Shown here: one piece after another, positions 1-12,597 of the stretch
Layout: each line of letters starts with the position of its first letter
How positions within the stretch are numbered: position 1 is the first letter of the stretch
DNA from: Erpobdella octoculata
Lineage: Eukaryota; Annelida; Clitellata; Hirudinida; Erpobdellidae
Reading direction: 5' to 3'
Assembly: GCA_963978895.1 (NCBI GenBank)
Contig: OZ022246.1
Coordinates: forward strand, 8,014,642 to 8,078,641
Length of the DNA: 64,000 bases
The notes under the pieces: model-generated
The model's input: the letters and a program-made list of their open reading frames with translations, nothing else
What the model was told of the DNA's origin: nothing
Database searches by the model: none
Program-made: the position numbers and the translations under genes

Positions 1-1022
1 GTTGAAGTGAACACAAATCACATTGCTAACTTACACTAAAAGTTATAAAAATATTTATGTTTTAATTTACACGAAATTCATTTGTGTTCGTATCATCACA
101 TCTATATTTTTTATAAAAAAAAGTGCAATATGCTTTGGAAATCTAATATATAACGCGCAAATGGGTAGTTTTGTCTTTTAATAACTTTAGAACCAACGAA
201 GAGATTGGCATCTGCATGAAATTTGGCTTGATAAGCATTTGCCACACAGAAAAGACTATAAATAAAAATAAATATTTTTTTTAATATTTGAAAACCTTTA
301 AAAAACCCGGAAAACGTCGGGTGAACATGCATATATGTATCGACCATACACTGATCCAGCAACTCCGCCTCGCTAACTGCGAGCCAGTCCCAAGCCTGGA
401 GAAAGGAGGAGGGAAAAGTTAAAAGGATCAAATTCTGATCCACGACAGGAAGTACTTAAGTGCTTCCTACATACAGCCATTAGAGTCTTAAAACACCTGG
501 TGTAAAGGACTATAAACTATCATAAAAAAAAAAAAAAAAAAAAAAACTGATCCAGCAATAGAAGTGAAAAATTGGCTTTATTGGCAAAAACGTAATGTTT
601 AATCACCAGTCCAGCTGGCTTACATTCTAATTCTACATTTGCATTATAGAAGTCAAAAAATTAAACAATAAGCGTAATGATTTTTCAGGTTTTTAAATTA
701 ATTTTTAAAATCTGTAATTATTTTCATGTATATAAGTAATAAAGTGGTTGCTAGGCAAATGTGTGTTATTTTCCTGTATATAAGTTAGAAAGTGGCCGTT
801 GTGGTTACGTTTCCATTTAGCCATATATGGAAATGTCAGAACCTTAAGTTGGAATGTTGGAATGCCTGTTCCACATGACGCAATTGATTTTCTTCTACAA
901 TTTCATGTCCACGATTTTATAAGAAACAAGTTGATAGAAAAAACTTGAAAAACAGTTTTCAGGCTTTCATTCAATCAGTCACCTCTTTCTCTCCTTTATC
1001 ATTCCAGTGTCGACCAGAAAAA

Positions 1023-1026
<4 letters not shown>
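1..1026. other. AT-rich intergenic DNA, no gene seen
   Basis: I see no coding exon, RNA gene or clear transposon end here. There is a poly(A) run near 523-545 and otherwise simple AT-rich sequence. Confidence 0.5.

Positions 1027-1099
<73 letters not shown>
1027..1099. repeat. (TA)n microsatellite
   Basis: Uninterrupted alternating TA for about 73 bp. Frames across it read Ile-Tyr repeats and are not genes. Confidence 0.97.
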
Positions 1100-1101
<2 letters not shown>

Positions 1102-1233
1102 TATAGATATAAGAGTGACAAACGATGATAAGTGCTCATTTGATTTTGATGGGAATGGGTTGCTGGGACCGAAAGAGAAGAAAGGAAAAATAAGAAGTAA
1201 AGAAAAAAGACAGAAAGACTCACAACAAGAAAC

Positions 1234-1235
<2 letters not shown>

Positions 1236-1307
<72 letters not shown>

Positions 1308-1316
1308 GAAAGAGAC
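1236..1316. repeat. (GA)n microsatellite
   Basis: About 80 bp of GA repeat with a few interruptions. Open frames through it (Arg-Glu on one strand, Ser-Leu on the other) are simple-repeat artefacts. Confidence 0.95.
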
Positions 1317-2257
1317 AGAAAAGATAAATATAGAAACTACGTATTTTATTCAGAAGTTTCACAGTTTTAATTTTAGTTGGCTAAAATAGTTAATTACCAT
1401 CATTCAACTTGAGCGTCATATATTCATTTGTATCTGGCGTGACAACGGCAATACCGAAATTCGAAAAAGAAGAGATAGAAGCGAAATAAAGTAAATGAGA
1501 AAAAGAAGTAGTAGGATGTGTTTATTGGATGTCAAGAAGTAGCGAGTTGTGTTGTTAGGGTATTTTCTGTCTTGATTGCCTTTCCCCACGATGCTGTAAA
1601 GAGCATTCCACACACGACGTTGTTGTAAAGCTGCTATATTTGCCTTCGTTTCACGACCAATCAACCGAGGAAAATCCAGAGAAGAGATTCCATGTTATTA
1701 AAACTCAGATGAGCTTACGTGAGGGAAAACAGAAAGGTTGAGTGGAAAAGAAAGAAGGTGAATGACCTCTTTTGAGATTTTAAATGAAATAAAAATCCAT
1801 GCATGACTCGTTTTTAAATTTTTGTTGTAAAGTTTTAAATGAACTTTTGGTGACCAAAAACGGAATTTTTAAATTTCAAACGGATAGAAAATACTTTAAA
1901 ACTCAAAAATTAGGTTTCGTTTTATTTAAAAAATTTTTTTCTTTCAACGACCTCGAGTATTTGCTTTGAAAGAAGAAATACAAAATGGCTTTCGTTTTGA
2001 AATGAAGATGAATTGGAACGGAAAAAAGGTTTTGTTGTTTCATGGAAAGAAAAAAAAGAAAAGAAAATAACACAAAAGCAAGCAAAGAAAATAAAAATGA
2101 TCTGATAACAAACATTCCATACATTTGTTTACATCACCACGTCCGTATAATAACCATAGATATCAAACGGGTCAAACATTTCAAATTGGACATTGATAGA
2201 AACGTCACTCTTGCACGTTTACACTAACAAAACGGTCACGCACAGAAATCTAAAGAG
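1317..2257. other. Intergenic DNA, nothing recognised
   Basis: AT-rich, with short frames of biased composition only. No motif, splice-framed exon or repeat end could be identified. Confidence 0.5.
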
Positions 2258-2576
<319 letters not shown>

Positions 2577-3679
2577 TCACACACACGCACACACACACAT
2601 TCACACACACTCCCACGCATTGCACAGGCGTGGACAAACCTGCCTGTTTTTTACTTTAAAGAAAAGAGAATTGAATTTTTGTCTTCAGGTGTTGGTTAAC
2701 ATTACACTTAAGAACGGAAAAACTAAATTGAGTTCTGCTTTTCTTTATTTCTTTATTTATTTATTTATTTTATTTTAAATTAATTTTGATAATATAATTT
2801 GCGAAATTTTCAAAAAAAATTTTACCAAGTTTTTATCACTCATGAAGTGAAATAAAAACAAGATAAAAATATTAAAGCGATGCTGAATTTGCTCAAAGCT
2901 TAAACTTTTTAACTTTTTAACTCTTTTACATTTATATCATTTCGTTCCATTTCACGTCGTTTTCATTTTATTGCAAACTCCACACTTTTGTCCATGCACG
3001 TAAAACAAGCGGTGGTAGGGGGGGGGGGAGTTGGCTCCATGATTTATTAGAATTTGAAGTTTATTATATATTTTTCTAATTTTAACTTTATTCAAGTTAG
3101 TGATGATTCAGTGCCATTGGAATTTCTTATGCATTTTTATCAAAATTCAGCTACTTTTTGTGACGAAATACAATAACGGCGAGCTCGTAGAACCATACCT
3201 TTAAGTGGTATCGATGCAATGCTGATTCTTTCACAACTGTCGCTAACAAAGTTTTTTTACAATCGTTAGAGAGAGTTCCATCTTTGATAATGATTCAGGA
3301 TATTCAAAAACAATTCAACGGTTTTCCGAACGGTTTTAGTAAGTTCTTGAGAGCTCAAAGTGAGTGATCTTGTCCTGAAAATGCCGATAAATTCAGTGAG
3401 AAAAGAACAAATTTGTAGCTGGACGAGACAAATTAAAACATAACCTCAGAAGCAGATGTGGAAACCAACCATTCGGTGATTTACTGACAATTTCATACCA
3501 ACATGAAGATGCAAAAAAAACTGAACGTTGATGCAGAAACTAAGAATTTTAGTTGTTGGAAAGGAAAACGCTATCCTTTGTTTTAGATTTGTTTAATTTT
3601 TTGTAGAAACTTTAATTGAATCTGTTTTTTAATTTTTTTAAATTAACTTTATTGGATTTAATTTTTTTTAAATTTTTTT
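2577..3679. other. Intergenic DNA, unrecognised decayed repeat
   Basis: No gene is supported. The part at 3060-3560 is less AT-rich and may be an old decayed transposon, but no domain can be read in any frame. Confidence 0.4.
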
Positions 3680-3770
3680 ATTAACTTCACCGTGTTTGCT
3701 TGGTTGCTTGCATGGTTGAAGCATGTGTTGGTATTTTTTAACGCTCCTAGATTATCATTTTCCCGTCTAG
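3680..3770 (+). mobile_element. HINE-like element, 5'-end fragment
   Basis: Contains the block TTAACTTCACCG followed by GCTTGGTTGCTTGC, the 5' signature of the dispersed HINE-like family (compare 13045, 41310 and the minus-strand copy ending near 22845). The matching 3' hairpin end is not found just downstream, so this looks truncated. Confidence 0.5.
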
Positions 3771-3897
3771 TGATGGTCCTGGAGGGCTTGTAAAAATTGG
3801 TGGAAAAAAGACGCATATAGGTTTCATTTAATTATTCTTTCAATAAATTACAAAATCATTCTAAAGAACCCGTATACGATTGGCAATATTGTAATTT

Positions 3898-3912
3898 TGG
3901 TGTCAGAAGCGG
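3898..3912 (+). other. LTR-retrotransposon primer binding site (tRNA-Leu type)
   Basis: TGGTGTCAGAAGCGG is complementary to the 3' end of metazoan tRNA-Leu including CCA, the usual position just after a 5' LTR. An AATAAA about 60 bp upstream (near 3841) would fit the R region of such an LTR. The LTR start is not certain. Confidence 0.5.
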
Positions 3913-4122
3913 AATTTGAAAAAAAAAGGTTTTGAAATCAGTGTGGACGAGCTCTTGATGTGTGAGCTGAGAGATGAACTGGAGAAACGAAACTTAATTG
4001 ATAAGGGTGAGAAAGACAAACATAGTGAATGCCTTCTAGCCGCGTTGGAGAATGAAGGCTACGGGCCTGAAGATGATGAGTATGACTTTGATATTGATGA
4101 AGAAGCTCTGGTACTCTGGTAA
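3913..4122 (+). pseudogene. Gag-like N-terminal fragment with SAP-like helix pair
   Basis: The frame reads through about 69 codons to a TAA at 4120. It has a SAP-like pattern, LLMCELRDELEKRNL then Lys/Asp-rich residues and LLAALENEG, followed by an acidic stretch. SAP-like motifs at the Gag N-terminus are common in LTR retrotransposon proteins, and the frame lies directly after a tRNA-Leu-type primer site at 3898. No ATG opens it; the frame begins just behind the primer site. Downstream, 4123-4570 shows charged gag-like coding pieces in shifting frames with stops. I infer the decayed 5' part of an LTR retrotransposon, not a host gene. Confidence 0.4.
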
Positions 4123-5189
4123 ACCGGAGAAACCTGAAAATGAAATTGTTGGAAAAAGAAACAGAATAAAAGAGAGAAGAAAACAAAGCAACACAAGAGA
4201 AAACTTGAGAAGAATTATTTCCTGGCGGTCAGGTCAGGTCTGTAGCAGAAGCCGGTGAAAACATAAAAAATGGTATGAAAACTGGAGTGTTTTTGGCATT
4301 GGTCTGCCTGAGTGAAGCCTGAATGGCAAGGCTATTGAAAGTTTCGTTGTAGAGACGGCTGAGACAGTGGTGGATACGGATCTAGGCCAGTGTGTTGCTG
4401 GTGAAGAAAATGTTGTGGGTTGCTGTGGCAAAGCCCAGTGTGAACTGGAGTCCACTAGCTGTGCCTCGGAGTATATCAGAAAGTTGATGAAATTAACAAC
4501 AGCAGATTTTGGCATATGCGGACAGTAGCGAGCTAATAAGCAAGTTCCTTCAAAAATACTACACACTATTTTTTTTTATTAAATACTAGCTCATAAAAGA
4601 TTTCAATTTTTCATAAAAAATCAACATAACGTAGTACACATTTCATTATACAAACTCTACATAATGTGCAATGTCTCGGAAAATTCCACAAAATGGCGAT
4701 AATGTGGAGTAGATAGAACGTGGAGGCACTGTCATCTATGATTTGTGAATTCATTTTCTACGGGGCATCACACAGACCACCAACCGACCAATACGAGTCG
4801 ATATTCTCAACTTTCGTCTCGTCATGGCGTCACAGTTACATTTTCCGATTGTGCCGATTCCCGATTTTACTGATATCGCTTGCTTGCTCGCTTGCTTGCA
4901 TTCATGTTTACTGGAGGAGAGCGAAGAATATTTCAGCTTTTTTTTCGTTTTTAAAACGATTTAATAAAATGGAAATAATTTTATAAACCACTGAAAAAAG
5001 AATGCGATTCGGATGGGCCCGTCATGAGTGACCAATCAGATATTCTTCAAGATAATATGCATATTTCTTTTCTTTTGTTTTCCGTGCCAGTAATTTCATT
5101 TTGTTCCAAGGAGGAGACATGCTGCAGAACAAGCTGTTTTCATGCAATGAAGAACTTGTTAAATAAAAATAAAATTGTTTAAAATAAAG
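4123..5189. other. Probable gag remnant, then featureless DNA
   Basis: 4123-4570 may continue the gag remnant in broken frames. 4570-5189 holds nothing I can name. Confidence 0.3.
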
Positions 5190-5480
5190 TTTCTAATGTG
5201 TGTGTGTGTGCGTGTGTGTGTGTGTGTGTGTGTGAACTTATCATAGTGATATAATTAAAATAATATATGACACGAATTGGTTGTGTGTGTGTATGTGTAA
5301 TGTATGTGTATATTTGTGTTACATGAGTGCCAATGTTTCTGAGCATTTTTTGTATGGTTTGTATTATTATATTGTGTGAGAGTTTTGTTTGTGGATGTAT
5401 CAAAAGTCTTTATATATGTGTGTGTGCGAGGAATGTGCACATGTCTGTGTGTTTGTATATACGTGTATGTGAGTTTGTGA
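5190..5480. repeat. TG-rich interrupted microsatellite
   Basis: Runs of TG broken by short unique pieces (5193-5234, 5282-5300, 5418-5475). Confidence 0.85.
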
Positions 5481-5639
5481 TTATTAAAGAAACTCTTTCT
5501 TGTATTTGTTTAAATAAAAAGAAAGTTGATTCGAAAGTACTAAAAGGCATGTTATCTTCAAAATGCTTGCAAACTTCTTTTTCATCGCTATGAAATAAAT
5601 TCAATGCCTTTCGTGCTTCTTGCAACTTCCGCTAGAACT

Positions 5640-5815
5640 TCAAGCATGGTTATTGTTGATATTGATGAAGTTATTGTTGTGATGTTGATGATTTTAATGA
5701 TGTTATTGTTGTGATGTTGTTGATGTTGTTGTTGTGATGTTGTTGATGTTGTTGTTGTGATGTTGATGATGATGTTGTTGATGTTATTGTTGTGATGTTG
5801 ATGATGTTGCTGGTG
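5640..5815. repeat. GTT/GAT trinucleotide-type repeat
   Basis: Imperfect array of GTTGTTGAT and GTGATGTTGTTGATG units. The minus-strand frame reads Asn/His/Thr-rich simple protein and is not supported as a gene. Confidence 0.9.
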
Positions 5816-6764
5816 TTTTTTTAAATTTATATTTGAAAACATTTTTATGTCGGTGTAAAATTTAAAATTGACTCAACAGTTTAGAAACAATGTAGCTGAT
5901 AGCCAATTATGTAATTGTTTAGATTTGTATGAGGCAGAGTTTTTTTGCTTCACTCATTCGCTCTGTTCCGCCTAAACAACTTTTTTAATTTTTGCTGCAG
6001 ATGCAATTTTTGGTGAAAAATGCCAACTTTGGTTTGTAATTAACAAGGTAAATATTTATTAAGAAAAAATTATTTTTAAATTAATATTATAAAAGCCCTC
6101 GTCACTCACTCACTCACTGATTCTGTCACGCTGTAATCGCATGAATTTTCAATCGATTTTTAACAAACGTCTAGACTAACTAGAGCTCTAAACCTTTCGC
6201 CACTTATTTTTACCATTTAGAATATTAATATTCAATCATTTTTCATATGATTTGATCTTTATTTCAATTAAATTATTTTAGTTACAAAATTTATAAACAG
6301 GCAAATTCATTTCGCTTGAGCAAATTTATAAGCGAATTGAAAAGCGCTTTTTTTTAAAATTTGTCAAATTTTAAAAATCTCTATGCCCATGATTCAAGCT
6401 ATAAAAATTATCTGTACATAAAAAAGATGCCTATAAGTTTAAACTAAATTTACGCGATAATACACCCATTATCAACGTTACAGAGATAGAGAGAGAAAGA
6501 AATCAGATCTTTCTTTTATTTATTTATTTGTTCATTTAATTAATAAATAAATAAATAAGAAGAAATTTTTTTAATTATTTTATATATTAATTAAATTTTT
6601 TCTTCTTATTTATTTATTAATTAAATAAATAATGAATTTTATGTCATCAAGCGGACGAGGCATTGCTACTATAGAAACCGTTATCAGGGATGGTGCAGCT
6701 ATAGATTCCGTTACCATATTTTTAACGGACTAAATAAACGGGTGCCACGGGTGTCCAAGAACAA
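5816..6764. other. Intergenic AT-rich DNA
   Basis: No gene seen. A tract near 6510-6640 alternates TTTATTTATT and AATAAATAAA and is a self-complementary simple sequence. Confidence 0.5.
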
Positions 6765-6880
6765 CCTAGTTTCTTATATTAACTTCACCGCCGGTCTTCT
6801 TTGCTTGCTTGCCTAATTGCTTGCTTGAAGGTTTGCAAACCTTGAAAGTGCATTTCTATCTGTTGCATTTTCCTATGAAA
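6765..6880 (+). mobile_element. HINE-like element, 5'-end fragment
   Basis: Reads TTCTTATATTAACTTCACCG, then CCGGTCTT and several GCTT units. This is the same 5' block as the full copies at 41293 and 21222-22845. Confidence 0.55.
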
Positions 6881-6959
6881 AGGACATAATTGCACTTCTT
6901 TGTTTTTCCATTATAACTTTTTTAAATAATTAAAAAAACATATTTTAAATAGCCTACAA

Positions 6960-7380
<421 letters not shown>

Positions 7381-7539
7381 TTAGTTGTCACTGTGATTGC
7401 ACAAAAGTACAATATAAAACAATTCATCTTGCAATTACTTTTCCTTCCGGGCATGGAATATGACTGCGTATTGAGCTGACAACACGAACAAAGGACAAAA
7501 TACAATCGTTTGCTTACTGTTCAAATAGTGATAAAGATA

Positions 7540-7640
7540 ATGATGATGACGATGATGATGGCGGTGGTGGTGGTGATGATAGTGGTGGTGGTGGTGAGAG
7601 TAGTAGTGCTGGTGACGCTGACGATAAAAATGGTAATAAT
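7540..7640. repeat. GAT/GGT trinucleotide repeat
   Basis: Imperfect GATGATGAC and GGTGGTGGT runs. Confidence 0.85.
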
Positions 7641-7851
7641 AAGAATACAATAAAAGTTTAATTAATCTTACCACGCAAACACACGGAATACCAAGTTAGT
7701 TTGGCTTCCTGGATTGAAGCATCTTTAAATTGATTGAATCTAACAGACAGGTTACTTTCATTTTCATTTTGGGACTTGAATGGTCGTGGTGTCAACCTTC
7801 TTGGTTTCGCTTAAGAACTTTTAAACGACATTTAACCGAAACGTCTCGACC

Positions 7852-7876
7852 AATTGATTGATTGATTGATTGATAG
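7852..7876. repeat. (ATTG)n tract
   Basis: Five to six ATTG units. The same tetranucleotide ends the retrotransposon at 33438, so this could be the tail of an old truncated copy, but the flank does not match. Confidence 0.5.
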
Positions 7877-8059
7877 ATAGCTATTGCGCTAAATGATTTC
7901 CTCCTGACGCCATTCTAATTAGCCATTGAAAGGAAAAAGATGCATGGCTTGAAATTCTCACGTGGTGTTTTGAAATGTTTAATTATGAATGATTGTGTTG
8001 TTAAACTTGATCCTGAAATCAGCTTAAATGAACTGTAGAGAAAACGAGAAAGGTATATA

Positions 8060-8083
8060 AAGAGGGAGAGAGAGAGAGAGAGA

Positions 8084-8119
<36 letters not shown>
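8060..8119. repeat. (GA)n microsatellite
   Basis: About 60 bp of GA repeat. It explains the Ser-Leu-rich minus-strand frames here. Confidence 0.95.
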
Positions 8120-8122
<3 letters not shown>

Positions 8123-8404
8123 AGAGGGGAGAAATGAAGATGGGAAGAAAGAAAAATAGATGAGGAGAGAAAGGAAAGAAGAAAGAAACTGAATAAATAA
8201 TTCAATATAATTTGTGTTTTTCCAAATGCCAGAAAAGAATGAAAAGATATCCAATGAGCAGCCGTTTGTGTTTCTAAAAATAATTTATGAACATGTAAAC
8301 AAAACCAATTTACTGAAATCAACTCATGAAAAAAAACTGATAAGACCCGTAGGATCAGCTGTCAACATCAACTCATCTTATTAAGATAAAAAAGCAACCC
8401 TGTA

Positions 8405-8850
8405 GTGAATAAAAATGATGGTGAAGAAGAAGAAGAAGAAGAAGAAGAAGAAGAAGAAGATGATGATGATGATGATGATGTGATGGTGGTGGTGAGATAG
8501 TTGTAAGAATGGTGGTTATGATAATGATTGTGAAGATGGGAGAGGTTAGAGTTGTTGGTGGTGATTATTAAAATGAAAATGGTGGTGGTGGTGGTGGTGA
8601 TGATCATGGCATGATGCTTGTTGTGCTGGACGATGCAAATATAACAGAATATTCTTCTCGTGTCTCTTTGTTGTTGGCATTATGACACCGTCATGATGGT
8701 GTTGATGACGATGATGCTGATGATGATGACAACGACTATGATGATGGTGATGACAATGATGAAGATAGTGGTGGTGATGATTATGACGATGATTACAGTG
8801 TTTGTGATGATGATTATGATGATGATGATGATGATGATGATGACAAAGAT
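8405..8850. repeat. GAA and GAT trinucleotide tracts
   Basis: GAA run at about 8425-8460 passing into GAT, then broken GAT/GGT sequence to about 8850. Poly-Ser, poly-Met and poly-Ile frames across it are artefacts. Confidence 0.9.
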
Positions 8851-9756
8851 GACGAGGAGTATAGATTTTCCCGCGTTATTTTCAAAAGTCAAATGAATTA
8901 CGCGAGGCAGAAAGTTTGAAGCTCAGTCTAGAAAATGTCTTCGGACAATTTCTTTTGACGCCGTCGAAAGTGGAAAAAAAGAAATTTTTGACGGTTTTTT
9001 GTCTTGGAAAATCCCGATGAAATCTGATACCGCGTAAAAATATTCTCATATGCGAGTAATTGAGGAACATCTGTGTGAAGTACGTACACTTACACAAACA
9101 CACACACACACGCACGCACATGCACACACGCGCTGGCGTACACGCACAGGTCACCGATGCGCACGGACAGCCAGATATAAAATTCAGACTAGCGTGAATT
9201 GCGTGGGACGCGTGCGTGCGACAAACATGGCAGGACAATACTTCTTCTCTTTCTCCAGCTTTCATGGCGGGGATGCAAGGCGTTAAAGGGAATCATAAAA
9301 GGTTACAACCCCGTATTGTGGAAGCTTATTTGTTGGAAACATTTTCCCGTTTTGTACCGCGTAGGTCGTTTTGCTGTCCTTGCCTGATCGAAATTCTTCT
9401 TTTTTTTTTTAGAAATAACATGCATTTCTTTTTCTCCAAAGATTTTCATTTCTTCAACTATTTGATTTCAATTCATCTATAAAATCAAGCATTCGTGAGT
9501 TCTGATCTCATTTGAGACAAGCTGCAGAACTGTTCGTCTTGTCATTTCAACTGAAGTGAATTAGAACTTAGGAGATCAATATAATTAATGCAAATTATTT
9601 ATTAACTCTATATAAAAGAACGTATATTTAATGCGTAAATGAGATTTGAAAAATAAAAAAACTACAAAGTTATTTTTCTACTTCCATCAGCCGTCTCAAT
9701 CGCATCCGATTTGTTTACTTTATTATAACGGAGAAGCATTGCATTAAATTGCTCGA
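8851..9756. other. Intergenic DNA, no gene recognised
   Basis: A locally GC-richer patch at 9090-9290 carries CA-type repeats. Short overlapping frames exist in three phases, none with a recognisable domain. Confidence 0.4.
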
Positions 9757-10176
9757 ATGTGCAACGGGAAGGAATGGCGCCAGAAAGCAAACGATAAATT
9801 GTTTCTTCTTAACTTTTTCCGACGAGAAAATATTAAACAGTTGAAACTGTCAGATCGCGTTTATTTATTTTATTTTCGAACAGATCTCTATTTACATAAG
9901 ATTCTGAGAGCAAGAGTGTTTTCAACTTTGAGAAAAGCTTTTTATTTAGCGAGTTTGACTGACGACGGAAGATCTTTCAAGATTCTGGGTCCAATGTCTT
10001 CAAAGCATCTGCCGCCGCGTTTTGTACAACGCTATACGGCCACGACGATATTGATACTGGTTGAGATGTTGCTTCAACAGACCGATGCTGGTAGATGTAA
10101 GGTAGTTGATCCGACCCTGGGTGAGAACAGGCAACCAACACAATCTTTCTGGTCACGGGTGAAACTCCACTTATAA
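9757..10176 (+). CDS. Uncharacterised 139-codon open frame
   Basis: An ATG-started frame of 139 codons with balanced composition and no simple repeat, unlike most open frames in this window. It begins MCNGKEWRQKANDK, is rich in Lys, Arg, Leu and Phe, and ends in RVKLHL. I see no signal peptide, convincing membrane helix, zinc-binding pattern or enzyme motif, and I do not recognise a family. No splice-framed neighbour was found. It may be a chance frame, a piece of an old mobile element or a lineage-specific gene; the first two are more likely given the surroundings. Confidence 0.25.
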   Translation: MCNGKEWRQKANDKLFLLNFFRRENIKQLKLSDRVYLFYFRTDLYLHKILRARVFSTLRKAFYLASLTDDGRSFKILGPMSSKHLPPRFVQRYTATTILILVEMLLQQTDAGRCKVVDPTLGENRQPTQSFWSRVKLHL

Positions 10177-10769
10177 TTCACACCATCCTGAGAATGGAAA
10201 AACTTGAACGCACGGGCAGATAACAGCCAATGTAGATGTACAAGTTTTTTTAGTTGGTGTGATATAGTAAAATTAAAAATTATTATTATTGATAATTCTT
10301 TCTAAAAGAGAACCAATAAATCCAATCTATAATGGCAGAATCATTTCCTACACGAAATGGCTTCGGGCAGCATTATATTATTGCTACGCCCCATGTCGAG
10401 TTGTGACATGTTTAAGCGGGTATAAAATAAAATTTAAAATTAATGACGGATTTCCTCCTGCTTGTAAAATATAAAACTTCAGTGGTCACATGATCACAGT
10501 CACATAAGAAAAAGAAAAATCGAAGAAATAACCAGTTTTTATAAGTTTTTCTCTTGTTTGTTTATTTTTTTTAATTTGTTTCTCTCATTTAAAAAAACCA
10601 AGTCATACACTAGTTTTTCAAAACACTATAGAAACAAAAACTATTATTTTTTTATTTTTTTAACTCTTTTTCTTCTTTCCTTATCTCTGCATCTTTTTTT
10701 CCCCTCCATATTTTTCTTTTTCTGTTTTTCATTTTAATTCTTTCTATCTATTCATCTTTTTTCTCTTTT
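10177..10769. other. Intergenic, pyrimidine-rich
   Basis: 10540-10770 is T/C-rich. Nothing codes. Confidence 0.5.
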
Positions 10770-10944
10770 TCACTTATGTCTCTTATTGTGAAAATTAACT
10801 AACTTCTCGTCATCCAATTGAACTGAAATTTGAACTACCGTATTTTTTTGCATATAACGCGCATCTTTGAAAGCCTGAAGACAGGGACGTAAATTCAGCA
10901 TTTTCCAGGGGAGGGGCAAAAGTTTCCCGCCATTATATAGCTTA

Positions 10945-10990
10945 CTGACAGGGTTACCCGGTGTTGTCCGGGTTTCTTGTGTTTAGTTTT
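10945..10990 (-). mobile_element. Helitron 3'-end fragment
   Basis: On the minus strand it reads CCCGGACAACACCGGG then TAACCCTGTCAG, a hairpin followed by a degraded CTAG-type terminus. It belongs to the same family as the ends at 39524 and 40337. Confidence 0.5.
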
Positions 10991-11365
10991 GTCTCGTTTT
11001 TGCCAATGAAACGTCAAAAAAATAACAGATTTTTTTGTAATTTTTCAAAATTTTCTCATCAATGAAGTTACCTGCATGCCAAATGTTGTTAAAATTGCTC
11101 CTGCGGCTTGGTTGTGATAAACGAACATTACCTTTTACATTTATATAAATACGTAGGTACAAGCAGAGAGGGATGGGGAAATGCATCCTCCATCAGAGTA
11201 TCAATTGAAATTTTTTGGGTATAATACCTTGTTTTTGGAAAACGACCGCAGCTTTTTTGGGAGGAGAAATTGGAAGTCTTTGAAATTTTTTTTGAAAAAT
11301 ACTTACGACTACCCCTTACCGGTTATCAGTTTTTTGGAAGAGAATATAAAAAAATTTCTGAAGTG

Positions 11366-11406
11366 AATCCCCCACCAGAAAATTCTGGATTCGCCACGCG
11401 CCACTG
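11366..11406 (-). mobile_element. hAT terminal fragment
   Basis: The minus strand begins CAGTGGCGCGTGGCGAATCC with a following G-rich stretch, a terminus style shared with hAT elements elsewhere in the window (19172, 26588). Confidence 0.35.
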
Positions 11407-11446
11407 GGTATAAGGGGGATGAATGATTTAATCATATTGCAGTAAA

Positions 11447-11699
11447 ACAAGTAAAGGAAAAACAAGTTTTTCAACACAAACTTTGATTTCAAATACATTC
11501 AATTTAGAAATGCAAAAGATGTTCAAAGTTATTTTAAAAATTGAATCATGTATTTTCATCAAATATAAAGCTATGCTAAAAGTTTCAACTTCCTAGCTAG
11601 TCAAAATGCTGGTTAAATTTCACTTGCAAGATTTGCGTACAGAGAAAGACACACACACACAAAAACAGAGATTGCAACCTAAATAAAAGTTTGTAAAAA
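11447..11699 (-). mobile_element. HINE-like element, ACAAACTTT subfamily
   Basis: On the minus strand it starts TTTTTTACAAACTTTTATTT and ends with the complementary AAAGTTTGTGTT, the hairpin AAAAACTTGTTTTT and CCTTTACTTGTTTT. A short CA/TG tract sits in the middle. Other copies are at 18060-19069, 27932 and 29262. Confidence 0.7.
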
Positions 11700-12597
11700 A
11701 GATGTCCAAAATGGAGTGGGTATAATTTTGTTTTATTTTTGTGTAATAAATAATAATAACTTTGATGTAGACAGCTATGAGGGAATCAACATTGTATCAA
11801 TACCACTAATAGGGTAAAATTCCACGAGCTCGCTGATTGTATTTTGGCACAGAAAACAGCTAATCTTTGGACCAACACTGATACACAAATTATTACTCTG
11901 CAGTTATTGGTTAATCTAGCATCGAGCTAAGATATAAATTTGTCTCCAATACGCATTGAATTATCACGAGGTTAAGTAAATGCCCCCCTCTGCCCCCCCC
12001 CCCCAATTTCCGTCTCTGCTTGAAGATATGTTAATAAAGATGTGGCTTTATAAATAAACACAATAATTTGTTTGGTAAAATATTATACATTATTGAAAAT
12101 AAATTTTACGTTTTTACATTTTCTGATTAATAAAGCGACATTCTTTGCATGACCTTTCCAGGCATGTCAAAATGCGCATTATATGCTTGAAAATACGGTA
12201 TAAGCTCATTTTTTCAGACAATGCATTTTATGAATGTTCGAAAATTAAAAAAAAGTTTTTAATTAAAAATAATAATTATCTATGTTTTCAAACAAAAACA
12301 AATCAAATACAATTAAATTAATGTTTACGTGTATAACTTTGAAAAAATGTCATTTAAAAAAAGTTTTTTTAATAAATGAAAAGCCGGCAAATCTAGAAAT
12401 ATAAGGGATTTGGGAAAAACCTGGTTTTTCACGGCTCACTTATTCCCTCTCTCTTTTGTTTTTTTCCAACTTTTAGAAATCAGTGTGTATAAACAATATT
12501 TTGTTTTTTTTCTGGGTATATAATTTTTTAATAAATATAAATTTAATTAGATTTGGCAGAAACAGTCAATCTTAATTTTGCGCTATTTAATTTGAGC

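Larger units (their letters stand above)
10882..12018. mobile_element. hAT-like element with near-perfect 8-bp target duplication
   Basis: Starts CAGGGACGTAAATT and ends in the complement of CAGAGACGGAAATT. The flanks are CCTGAAGA (10874-10881) and CTTGAAGA (12019-12026), 7 of 8 matching, as hAT elements make. G- and C-rich subterminal tracts lie inside both ends. It holds a Helitron 3'-end fragment near 10945 and a HINE at 11447-11699. No transposase remains. Confidence 0.6.
10838..12198. mobile_element. TA-flanked DNA transposon (mariner/pogo-like MITE) carrying a nested hAT
   Basis: The left end CCGTATTTTTTTGCATATAA and the right end, whose complement is CCGTATTTTCAAGCATATAA, form inverted repeats continuing about 35 bp (CGCGCATCTTTGAAAGCCTG against TGCGCATTTTGACATGCCTG). 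Each side abuts TA, the duplication expected for Tc1/mariner-pogo elements. Without the hAT at 10882-12018 it is only about 220 bp, so it is a non-autonomous element. No transposase is visible. Confidence 0.65.
10770..12443 (+). mobile_element. HINE-like element split by a nested insertion
   Basis: The left piece (10770-10837) carries AATTAACTAACTTCTCGTCATCC, matching the copy at 41385 and the minus-strand copy at 22745-22790. The right piece (12199-12443) matches 41735-41966 and ends in AAGGGATTT, the hairpin AAAAACCTGGTTTTT and CACTTATT. The two halves join into the order seen in the other copies once 10838-12198 is taken out. The 5' GCTT block is missing or replaced by pyrimidine-rich sequence. 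Confidence 0.65.
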
